Assembly: GCA_041658785.1 (NCBI GenBank)
Contig: JBAZZL010000003.1
Location: 1-64,000, forward strand
DNA from: JAHJGG01 sp041658785
GTDB lineage: Bacteria; Patescibacteriota; Patescibacteriia; Magasanikbacterales; UBA922
Length of the DNA stretch: 64,000 nucleotides
Reading direction: 5' to 3'
Shown: positions 47,769 through 55,276 of the stretch, one piece after another
Position numbering within the stretch: position 1 is the first letter of the stretch
Layout of the letters: every line of letters starts with the position of its first letter
Program-made: the position numbers and the translations under genes
Notes under the pieces: model-generated
What the model saw: only the letters and a program-made list of their open reading frames with translations
What the model was told of the DNA's origin: nothing
Database searches by the model: none

Positions 47769-49142
47769 TTATACTGACGTTTCTTGTTGATAAGATGTGG
47801 CGATCAGCAAAGCGGGTAAGAGCCAAAATAATATTGCCAAATCATTTTTTATATATGGACTGTCAACTAAGCCAGTAACAACAATCGCGGTCATACTCGC
47901 GAGTAAAAAGATTGAAAGATTAAAAGATTGAAAGCTTGACGTATTATCTTTAATCTTACAATCTTTTAATCTTTTAATCTTTAATACCCCAATTATTCCA
48001 GTTTTGAAGAACCAGACCATTATTAACAGAAAACCCACAAGTCCGGTTAAACCCAAACCCACCCACATCGTTAAGAAAATATTATGCGGATGATGAAAGA
48101 TTTCAATGCCCTCGCCGTTGACCGCAGTGTGATAGGGAATGATTTTTTCTTTATAAGACGCCAGACCGGCGCCGAAGATTGGGTTGTCTTTTAGAAATTG
48201 CCAGGTTTCCTGATAAATAGAGAGGCGGATTTGGCCGGAGCGGTCTTGGAGAGTTAATTCTTTTTTGATGGGATTGTAAGCGGGGAGAAGGGCAAGGGTA
48301 AGGAGGCCGGAAGCCAGAAGGATGATGGTGATTAGCCGCGTTTTTTTATAAAAAAATAATAAGAGCGCGATTCCCGCGGCGAGGCCGGCGAGGCCGCCGG
48401 TGGATTTGGCGAAAATAATTGCCAGTGGTGATGAAATTAGAAATAAGAAACTAGAAACTAGGGTCAGCCAGTTTCCAGTTTCCAGTTTCCAGTTTCTTTT
48501 TTTCAACCTCTGAAAAGATTGGATTAGCAAATATAACGCAATCGGCACAATCGGCGCAAGAAACAATCCTACCGCATTCGGAAATCCATACCACCCAGTA
48601 ACGCGGAAGGCGTTGCCGTTTTCCCAAAATGCGTAAGGAACCATGAAACCCGTGAAATGTTGATAGATGGCGAGAAGCGAAGTTGCCAGTCCGGATAGAA
48701 TGAGAGCAAATAGGATTAAAGATTGAAGATTGAAGATTAAAGATTTTGTGGTTGATTGTTGATTGTTGATGGTGGTAATTAGGATAATGAAGATTAGAAA
48801 CGGTTCAATGTAAAACGCTTTCCATTCCCCAGCCGCCGCTCGGACGTCAACCGAAGTGAATATTGAAGCGGTGGCGGCTACCAGGAAAATGAATGACCCG
48901 ATGAATAAAATTTTATGTCGTAAAATCTGAAATCTGAAATTTGAAATCTGAAATCTTTTGACAATCCAAACGGCGATGATAATCCAAATCATCGCTTCCA
49001 GCAGTGTCGTCGGCAACGGTCCAATATTGAAGCGGATTAAATATGTCGGCAATAGGAGAAATAAAAAAAACAGGCTGAGGCGGAAACGCAACCACGTGAT
49101 TAAAACGAAGAATAATGAGTAAAGAATAATGAGTAGCGGCAT
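47769..49142 (-). CDS. O-antigen ligase / polymerase-like membrane protein
   Basis: 457 aa with about 11 membrane spans. The Wzy_C/WaaL signature is the long outer loop with FLKDNPIFGAGLASYKE (about 315-331), then EGIEIFHHPHNIFLTMWVGLGL with the paired His. It joins or polymerises lipid-linked glycans outside the membrane. Four loops are encoded by heptamer satellite: KRFQISNFRFQIL (about 63-75), INNQQSTTKSLIFNLQSLIL (about 123-142), NWKLETGNW (about 215-223) and LKIKRLKDCKIKD near the C-terminus. It is followed upstream by a flippase gene. Confidence 0.87.
   Translation of the reverse strand: MPLLIILYSLFFVLITWLRFRLSLFFLFLLLPTYLIRFNIGPLPTTLLEAMIWIIIAVWIVKRFQISNFRFQILRHKILFIGSFIFLVAATASIFTSVDVRAAAGEWKAFYIEPFLIFIILITTINNQQSTTKSLIFNLQSLILFALILSGLATSLLAIYQHFTGFMVPYAFWENGNAFRVTGWYGFPNAVGLFLAPIVPIALYLLIQSFQRLKKRNWKLETGNWLTLVSSFLFLISSPLAIIFAKSTGGLAGLAAGIALLLFFYKKTRLITIILLASGLLTLALLPAYNPIKKELTLQDRSGQIRLSIYQETWQFLKDNPIFGAGLASYKEKIIPYHTAVNGEGIEIFHHPHNIFLTMWVGLGLTGLVGFLLIMVWFFKTGIIGVLKIKRLKDCKIKDNTSSFQSFNLSIFLLASMTAIVVTGLVDSPYIKNDLAILFWLLPALLIATSYQQETSV
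48474..48499 (-). repeat. AAACTGG satellite inside the ligase gene
   Basis: Three to four units of CCAGTTT (GGAAACT on the coding strand) encode WKLETGN, the same peptide that ends FtsH 12 kb away. Other heptamer runs in the same gene are at about 47910-47985, 48718-48775 and 48921-48960. Confidence 0.9.
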
Positions 49143-49202
49143 ATTGCTTATTGTTTATCGCTTAGTTTCAATTCAGCGATAGGCGATAGGCGATATTTTC
49201 AA

Positions 49203-50621
49203 TCAATGCAACGATACTATTTCTTTTATTGTTTCTTTTGATATTCCACCAAGCGCGAGCAGCATGAGAGAGTAAACTGCGCCACCGATGATTGCGAGCA
49301 TTATTACATGTAGATCTTTTAATAAAAATAACATTGCGGCCATGACAATCGCAGAGAAAATTATTTTAGCCAGTGTTTGCATCTGCAACTTTTCTTGGCT
49401 GTAATGCCGGATGGTAAAAAACAACATTATTCCGGCGTAGAGTTCGGAAAATACAGTCATCCATGCCGCGCCGTACATGCCGTATTGAGGAATGAAAATT
49501 AAATAGCCGATAAGCGTAATAATTGCGGTAGAAATATAAATCCAGATAGTCTGCTTTTGTTTGTTGATGGCGACCGCGGTGTGGCCAAAGACCGCACCGA
49601 GATACAGGCCAAAAACGGCAATGGCCAAGATTTGGAGGGCGTCGCCCGAAGCAATGAATTTTGGTCCAGCCACCAGCAACATTATTTTTTTAGCCAGCAT
49701 GATTACTCCTATGGCCATGGGCACGGCAATCGCCATCATGGCGTCAAACGATTGCTGGTAATGTCTTCTAAATCCCAATTTTAAATGGCGCGACCAGTGA
49801 TAAGCCAAAAGCGGCAGCATTACGCCCATCAGCATCATAGCCAGCTGGGTCAAAATATCAATTACTCGATAAGCAGCGCCATATATTCCCACTTCGGTTT
49901 GATCGCGGAAAATTGACAGGAGAATTACGTCTCCTTTTAAATAAATTACATTGAAAATTATGGAAACGGTGATTGGCCACATCTTCACCATGATTGTTTT
50001 CCAGATCTGCCAGTCAAAAGCAAAACCAGCCGGACTTTCTTGATTGGCGCAAATCCACAAGAACGCAGTATAAACAACGCTTGAAGCAACTACTACCCAC
50101 ACCAGAGTTAAAAAAGACGCTTGCAAGTTGATTAAAAGCCACAGACCAAGGACCAAGATTACCCTCCCAAGATTTTCGCCAATAACCTGAAAAAGCATCT
50201 TTAATTTAGTCTGATAAAAGCCGATCAATACCTGATTCATGGCAATCGCAAAGAAGGAAATGGTGGTAAAGCTAATTGCCAGTTTAACTTCCAGCGGATA
50301 AGGGAAAAACAGCGCGATCAGCGGGGCGATCGCTAGAAATATAATAGCGGTAGTAAAGCGGAAACCAAGCAGATTTTTGAATAATTGTTTTTTATCAAAA
50401 GCCGGCTCGCTCATCATCTGCGCTGTTACCGGCACCAAGCCGAAGTCAATCAGGATCCCGACAAAACCTAGAAAAGAAATAACGGTAATATACCAGCCAA
50501 ACTGCTCTTGGCCCAAATACCTCGTCATCATGCCGAGCGCGAGCAACCCCAAGATTGTTGAGGTAATTTTTCCGATTATCTGAATGATGGTGTTGCGGGC
50601 GATTTTTTTTGTTAATGACAT
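49203..50621 (-). CDS. Polysaccharide flippase (Wzx/MATE-like)
   Basis: 472 aa from the ATG at 50621 (MSLTKKIARNTIIQIIGKIT). About 12-14 membrane helices; GMMTRYLGQEQFGWYITVISFLG (about 31-53) is the family's first signature, and IYGAAYRVIDILTQLAMMLMG (about 247-267) lies in the second half. It flips undecaprenyl-linked oligosaccharides outward. With the ligase-like gene downstream it forms a surface glycan unit; glycosyltransferases are not in this window. Confidence 0.9.
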   Translation of the reverse strand: MSLTKKIARNTIIQIIGKITSTILGLLALGMMTRYLGQEQFGWYITVISFLGFVGILIDFGLVPVTAQMMSEPAFDKKQLFKNLLGFRFTTAIIFLAIAPLIALFFPYPLEVKLAISFTTISFFAIAMNQVLIGFYQTKLKMLFQVIGENLGRVILVLGLWLLINLQASFLTLVWVVVASSVVYTAFLWICANQESPAGFAFDWQIWKTIMVKMWPITVSIIFNVIYLKGDVILLSIFRDQTEVGIYGAAYRVIDILTQLAMMLMGVMLPLLAYHWSRHLKLGFRRHYQQSFDAMMAIAVPMAIGVIMLAKKIMLLVAGPKFIASGDALQILAIAVFGLYLGAVFGHTAVAINKQKQTIWIYISTAIITLIGYLIFIPQYGMYGAAWMTVFSELYAGIMLFFTIRHYSQEKLQMQTLAKIIFSAIVMAAMLFLLKDLHVIMLAIIGGAVYSLMLLALGGISKETIKEIVSLH

Positions 50622-50739
50622 AATATCTTGTAACGCGCAACCTGTAACTTGTAACATACCATGCGTTTTTTGTCATTAAGATAAGTTACAAGTTACCGGT
50701 TACACGATGTAGGTTACAGTATATAGGAGAAAATTTCAA

Positions 50740-50768
50740 TTGCCACCCATCCGTTATTTTGTTATAAT
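50740..50768 (+). promoter_or_regulatory. Promoter of the SpoIID-like gene
   Basis: TTGCCA (50740-50745), 17 nt, TATAAT (50763-50768), with the ATG at 50776 after 7 nt. This again implies a leaderless message. Confidence 0.75.
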
Positions 50769-50775
50769 TATTCGC

Positions 50776-52740
50776 ATGAAAAGCAAACTTGGATATAAAA
50801 AAACACACATCCGTTCAGGGACGATTTTTTTTATCAGCCTCGTTTTATTTTTTGCCGCTGGGAATGTCCGAGCAATGGATTCCAAACCAACGATTCGCGA
50901 TGAGGCTTATGCCGCTAAATATGTTTCCCAATCCATCGCTGATCCGATTGAGATTGAAGCCGGAACAGTAAAATGGATTAAAGTAAATTTTAAAAATGTT
51001 GGCATTGCCGCATGGGATAATGAGGGCAGTCGTCACATTTCCGCCTACACTATGGAACCGCGTGATCGGGAATCGGTTTTTTATGGCGCTGGCGGTTGGA
51101 AAAGTCCGAAGCAGATCGGCCGCATGGTCGGCACAATAAAGCCTGGCGAAACAGGAGAATTTGGCATTCCTCTTTATGCTCCGGCGAAAATCGGTGAGTA
51201 TACGGAAGAATTTTATTTAGCCGCGGAAAATTGGACATGGGTGAAAGGAGGCTATTTCTTTTTAGATATTAAAGTAGTTCCAAAGACAGAAGAAGCGGCA
51301 TCAGATGTTGATGAAAGCGAAACTGGTCCGCCAGCTGGCGGATTGAAATTTTCCCGCCCCGCATTGCGCGGGGTGGCGGGAGAAACTGAAAATGATGCGA
51401 ATAAAGACGATGAAGGATCGTATCAAGCCAACCGTTTTATTTTAAACAAGAAGTCAGTGACGGCCGCTGGCGGGGAGCGGGTGAAAATTATTTTAGGGTT
51501 TCAAAATTTAGGAACTGCCACCTGGAATAATTTTAGCATCTCTGCCGGGACACCGACAACGCTAGCCTCCTTGCCGCAAAAAATTTCGCTGGCAGATGAC
51601 ACTTGGCAAGATCCAACGATCATTGTTAGTAAAGATAAAATTGTTGAACCTTCAGGGATCTTGCGCCAGGAGTTTTATTTTAGAGCGCCGGCAAAAGTTG
51701 GAAATTATACGGCTGAATTTGTTTTGTCCGTTGATGGAAAGTCAATCCATACTGTTTCCATCCCCGTGACAGTAACTTCTGACGCGCCCAGCTATGTTGA
51801 AAATCAGATTATACCGCAGGAAGAAATTTTTAAACCGCGCTTGGCAGAAGAACCGCGCCTCCGGGTTGGGCTGTGGCAGAAGCCGGAGATCAATACAGTA
51901 CAATTTGTTTCGTATGAAGATGATTATGATGTTTTTGCCGGAATAGAAAACCGCGGACGGTTGGGAAAAATAAAAATTGGAATTTTAACTTATGCCGGCG
52001 GGGTGTATTCTTTTAAAGGCGGCGGAATAAATTTTCGGACCAATGATTATATCCGCCTGTCTCCTGCCAGCAACCCGCACGCGGTGTTCACTCTTTACAA
52101 TTGGACGCGGAATGTTGGTTGGAAAGGTCAAGGTAATTTCAATAAGTACCGTGGAGCTATGGAATTAAGAATTGGAGAAATAAACCCTGATCTGTGGGTA
52201 GTGAATGATTTGCTTTTAGAAGATTATATGAAAGGAGTCGCAGAAAATGCCAATACATCCCCGATTGAATACCTCAAAGCCCAGTCTGCGGCGCAGAGGT
52301 CGTACGCGTATTATACCAAGCAGAGCGATAAGTATGGGATCTTTGATCTTGTCGCGACTACTGGAGACCAGCTTTATCTGGGATATAATAGCGAAGGGTT
52401 GCTTTCAAATTTTGTCACGGCAGTTGAGGCAACGCGCGGATACATGGCAACCTATGATATTGACTCAGATGCATCCACCCCAAACGAAGTGGTTATTACT
52501 CCTTATTATGCCAATTCCGACGGCCGCACTCGTTCGTGGAAAGAGGTCTGGGGCGGGGCAAACAAGGCGTGGCTGGTTTCTGTCACAGCTAATTATGATA
52601 TTGGTAGAAAAATGTACGGCCATGGCGTGGGTATGAGCCAGCTTGACGCTTCTGCCCGGGCCAAAGCCGAGGGCTTGACATGGCAGGAACTGGTGAAGTA
52701 TTATTATAAAGGGGTGGAGGTGGAGAGGATTTATGAATGA
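50776..52740 (+). CDS. Secreted SpoIID/LytB-domain protein with two NBR1-like Ig domains
   Basis: 654 aa from the ATG at 50776. Signal peptide about 1-33 ending AAGNVRA. Two NBR1-type Ig-like domains follow (about 50-165 and 225-335), with VNFKNVGIAAWDN and LGFQNLGTATWNN as matching motifs. Between them lies a linker encoded by two palindromes (about residues 184-202). The SpoIID region (about 465-650) has LLLEDYMKGVAENA, KAQSAAQRSYAYY, YYANSDGRTRSWKEVWGG and HGVGMSQLDASARA. SpoIID-type proteins cut peptidoglycan glycan strands. Probably extracellular. Confidence 0.92.
   Translation: MKSKLGYKKTHIRSGTIFFISLVLFFAAGNVRAMDSKPTIRDEAYAAKYVSQSIADPIEIEAGTVKWIKVNFKNVGIAAWDNEGSRHISAYTMEPRDRESVFYGAGGWKSPKQIGRMVGTIKPGETGEFGIPLYAPAKIGEYTEEFYLAAENWTWVKGGYFFLDIKVVPKTEEAASDVDESETGPPAGGLKFSRPALRGVAGETENDANKDDEGSYQANRFILNKKSVTAAGGERVKIILGFQNLGTATWNNFSISAGTPTTLASLPQKISLADDTWQDPTIIVSKDKIVEPSGILRQEFYFRAPAKVGNYTAEFVLSVDGKSIHTVSIPVTVTSDAPSYVENQIIPQEEIFKPRLAEEPRLRVGLWQKPEINTVQFVSYEDDYDVFAGIENRGRLGKIKIGILTYAGGVYSFKGGGINFRTNDYIRLSPASNPHAVFTLYNWTRNVGWKGQGNFNKYRGAMELRIGEINPDLWVVNDLLLEDYMKGVAENANTSPIEYLKAQSAAQRSYAYYTKQSDKYGIFDLVATTGDQLYLGYNSEGLLSNFVTAVEATRGYMATYDIDSDASTPNEVVITPYYANSDGRTRSWKEVWGGANKAWLVSVTANYDIGRKMYGHGVGMSQLDASARAKAEGLTWQELVKYYYKGVEVERIYE
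51326..51382. repeat. Two palindromes in frame inside the SpoIID-like gene
   Basis: TCCGCCAGCTGGCGGA (51327-51342) is a perfect 16-bp palindrome. TCCCGCC (51352-51358) and GGCGGGA (about 51375-51381) with inner CCCGC/GCGGG form a second. They encode GPPAGGLKFSRPALRGVAGE, a flexible linker. Confidence 0.8.
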
Positions 52741-53302
52741 GAAAATAGGAAATAAAAAAATAGGAAATTCATTAATTATTAATTTAGTATCTAATATTAT
52801 GTTAATAGAAACAACAATGGGCGGAAGCAGGAGGGCAGAAGGCGGGACAGATTTTTTTGGCGCAATGCGCGAAGAATTATCTCATTTTGATTATGCCAAT
52901 TCCGACTACTGTACTCGTTCGTGGAAAGAGGTGTTGGCTGGACTAAGCAAAGGGCTTGATATACTGAAAAGATTAAAAGATTATAATGAAGATATGGATT
53001 ACAAAGATAGCATAGGTGAAATTCAAGAAAGTCAGGAGGACTTTGATAGAAGACAGAAAGAAGAGGAAGACATAATTAGGATAGTTTTAAACGGGTTGAA
53101 CGATATTTTTTCGTCTCATTTCAATGATGTTTCCATAGAGAGTATTGAAAGTGGATTATCTGATAAAGTGAAAAAGCGTTTTGGTATATCCAGAACTGCA
53201 CATGGTGTTTTTGATGAATACTACAGGACTATTGACGAGGCTATAGGTTTAATTGAAGGAACAATGAGTTGGGCAAAAGATAAGAATAAAGAAAATGTCT
53301 AG
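52733..53302 (+). CDS. Unknown helical protein carrying a patch copied from the SpoIID gene
   Basis: 189 aa, starting 8 nt before the SpoIID stop. Residues about 53-66 (DYANSDYCTRSWKEV) match the SpoIID motif YYANSDGRTRSWKEV. At DNA level 52890-52932 matches 52505-52547 at 37 of 43 positions or more. The rest is charged and helical (SQEDFDRRQKEEEDIIRIVL) without recognised domains or signal peptide. Possibly co-transcribed with the SpoIID gene. Confidence 0.65.
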   Translation: MNEKIGNKKIGNSLIINLVSNIMLIETTMGGSRRAEGGTDFFGAMREELSHFDYANSDYCTRSWKEVLAGLSKGLDILKRLKDYNEDMDYKDSIGEIQESQEDFDRRQKEEEDIIRIVLNGLNDIFSSHFNDVSIESIESGLSDKVKKRFGISRTAHGVFDEYYRTIDEAIGLIEGTMSWAKDKNKENV

Positions 53303-53355
53303 AGAGCTTATAAAAATCTTAAATTCTAAAAAAACGTGTTCAAACTGGAAAATTT

Positions 53356-54438
53356 CTAATTTCCAATCTCTTCTTCTGTGCTCGTCGCCTCTCCAGGCAT
53401 TCCCTTTTCCTCCTCCGGCGCTTCGCCTTTGTCTACTACTTCCCAAATTTTATCTCTGATTTCTTTAATTAATTTGGGATTTTCTTTCAAAAATAATTTT
53501 ACTTTTTCTCTGCCCACTCCCAACTTTTCTTCGCCATAACTGTAGCTGTTGCCGGATTTGTTCACCACTTTGTGCAGTACGGCCGCGTCAAGCGTGTCGC
53601 CAGACATTGAAATACCCTCATTGTACATGATATCAAATTCCGTGGTGCGGAAAGGAGCCGCGACTTTGTTTTTTACTACTTTTACTTTTACCCGGTTGCC
53701 GATTACTTTTTCGGCTTGCTTTATTTGGGCAGACCGCCGCACTTCAATTCGGATTGAAGAATAAAATTTCAAGGCGTTGCCGCCGGTCGTGGTTTCCGGA
53801 TTGCCGAAAAAGACGCCGATTTTCATTCTGGTTTGATTGATAAAAATAACAATCGTTTTGGTTTTGCTGACAATACCGGCAAGCTTGCGCAAGGCCTGGC
53901 TCATTAGTCTGGCTTGCAAACCCATATGCGAGTCGCCCATCTCGCCTTCTATTTCCGCTCTTGGCACCAGAGCGGCGACAGAATCAATTACTACGATATC
54001 TACGGCGTTAGACCTTACTAACGTTTCCAAAATTTCCAATGCCTGTTCGCCGGTATCCGGCTGGGAGATCAAAAGATTGTCCACGTCAACGCCAATCTTG
54101 CGCGCGTAATCAGGATCAAGCGCGTGTTCAGCGTCAATAAAGGCGGCGATGCCGCCCTCTTTTTGGACTTCTGCGATAATATGCTGGGAGAGGGTTGTCT
54201 TTCCGCTTGATTCCGGTCCAAAGATTTCAATCACTCTGCCTCTCGGCACGCCTTTTACGCCAAGAGCAATATCAAGCGATATCGGGCCGGTTGATACGGC
54301 ATCCACTTGCATGACGCGCGATTCGCCGAATTTCATGATCGCGCCGTCGCCGTATTTTTGCTTAATTTGTTCCACAGCCATTTCAGCTGCTTTAATTTTG
54401 CCGGTTTGGCCGTTGGTGTCAGTTGTTGTTTTTGCCAT
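53356..54438 (-). CDS. recA: Recombinase RecA
   Basis: 360 aa. Walker A GPESSGKTT (about 75-83), Walker B VVIDSVAALVP, L2 loop MKIGVFFGNPETTTGGNALKFY (about 208-229), and a C-terminal acidic tail (EEEKGMPGEATSTEEE). Catalyses strand exchange in repair. Complete. A short terminator separates it from the RodZ-like gene upstream. Confidence 0.97.
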   Translation of the reverse strand: MAKTTTDTNGQTGKIKAAEMAVEQIKQKYGDGAIMKFGESRVMQVDAVSTGPISLDIALGVKGVPRGRVIEIFGPESSGKTTLSQHIIAEVQKEGGIAAFIDAEHALDPDYARKIGVDVDNLLISQPDTGEQALEILETLVRSNAVDIVVIDSVAALVPRAEIEGEMGDSHMGLQARLMSQALRKLAGIVSKTKTIVIFINQTRMKIGVFFGNPETTTGGNALKFYSSIRIEVRRSAQIKQAEKVIGNRVKVKVVKNKVAAPFRTTEFDIMYNEGISMSGDTLDAAVLHKVVNKSGNSYSYGEEKLGVGREKVKLFLKENPKLIKEIRDKIWEVVDKGEAPEEEKGMPGEATSTEEEIGN

Positions 54439-54459
54439 AGTTTTTTGTTATAAGTTGAA

Positions 54460-54482
54460 AAAAGGAGGATAATCCTCCGATT
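54460..54482 (-). terminator. Terminator between the RodZ-like gene and recA
   Basis: GGAGGA-TTA-TCCTCC followed on the minus strand by TTTTTTC, about 25 nt before the recA start. Confidence 0.8.
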
Positions 54483-54552
54483 GTGGATGTACAATACTGG
54501 TTTTTTAACAACGTGTCAAATAGGCGCGCATTTCTCTGGGGATGAGTTTTTG

Positions 54553-55230
54553 CTACTCTTTTAATACTACGTATCTTGTTTCGCTAGTTTTTTTTCCGTG
54601 TTTTTTTTCCGCTGTTACCACAATAGTATTTAGGCCGGGAACAAGGTTGATAATTTCATTAAATTGTCCGTCTTTTTTAGTTATTATTTTTTTGTCGTTT
54701 ATTGAAACACCCGTTTCTTTTTCGGTTTTACCTTGAACAGTCACGGTTGATTGGTTGCTTACGTACCCATTTTGCGGCGCCAAAAGCGTGAGTTCAGGCG
54801 GTTCAATAATATTTTTTACTTGAACAGCGAGATAGGTAACAAAGGCTATTACCACTAAGGCGGCAAGAGCAAATCTGATTATTGACGGGATATTGCTCAA
54901 ACTGATGTTTTGAATGTGTTTTTTTGGATGAGCCGCTCTTTCCGTGTTTTTTGTGTAATTTATTTCTTCTTCAATAAATTGCCGCAAAAAAGGAGCTGGT
55001 TCAATATTTATTGCCTCTAAATATTTTTTTACAAAATTTTTTTGATATATTTCTCCTTTAGGCAGTTTGTCAAATTCGCAAGCCTCTATTGCGCGCAGAT
55101 GTTTTTTGCTGATCCGCGTTTTTTTTGAAAGAGCGGTCAAATTAACGCCCCTTTCTTTGCGAGCTTCTTTCAAACGCAAACAGATTCTTTTGGTTGCGGT
55201 TATTTTTTTTTTCTTAAAGACAGCGGCCAT
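54553..55230 (-). CDS. RodZ-like HTH membrane protein
   Basis: 225 aa from the ATG at 55230 (MAAVFKKKKITATKRIC). RodZ-type HTH: RLKEARKERGVNLTALSKKT with ISKKHLRAIEACEFDKLP (about 20-60) and YQKNFVKKYLEAINIEP. A single membrane helix lies at about 122-142, then a beta-rich outer domain (PPELTLLAPQNGYVSNQSTV). RodZ connects MreB to the wall machinery; in CPR these proteins often lie next to recA or ftsK, as here. Confidence 0.88.
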   Translation of the reverse strand: MAAVFKKKKITATKRICLRLKEARKERGVNLTALSKKTRISKKHLRAIEACEFDKLPKGEIYQKNFVKKYLEAINIEPAPFLRQFIEEEINYTKNTERAAHPKKHIQNISLSNIPSIIRFALAALVVIAFVTYLAVQVKNIIEPPELTLLAPQNGYVSNQSTVTVQGKTEKETGVSINDKKIITKKDGQFNEIINLVPGLNTIVVTAEKKHGKKTSETRYVVLKE

Positions 55231-55276
55231 ACCACAAATAACAAATAACAAATAACAAATACAATTTTACCAATTA

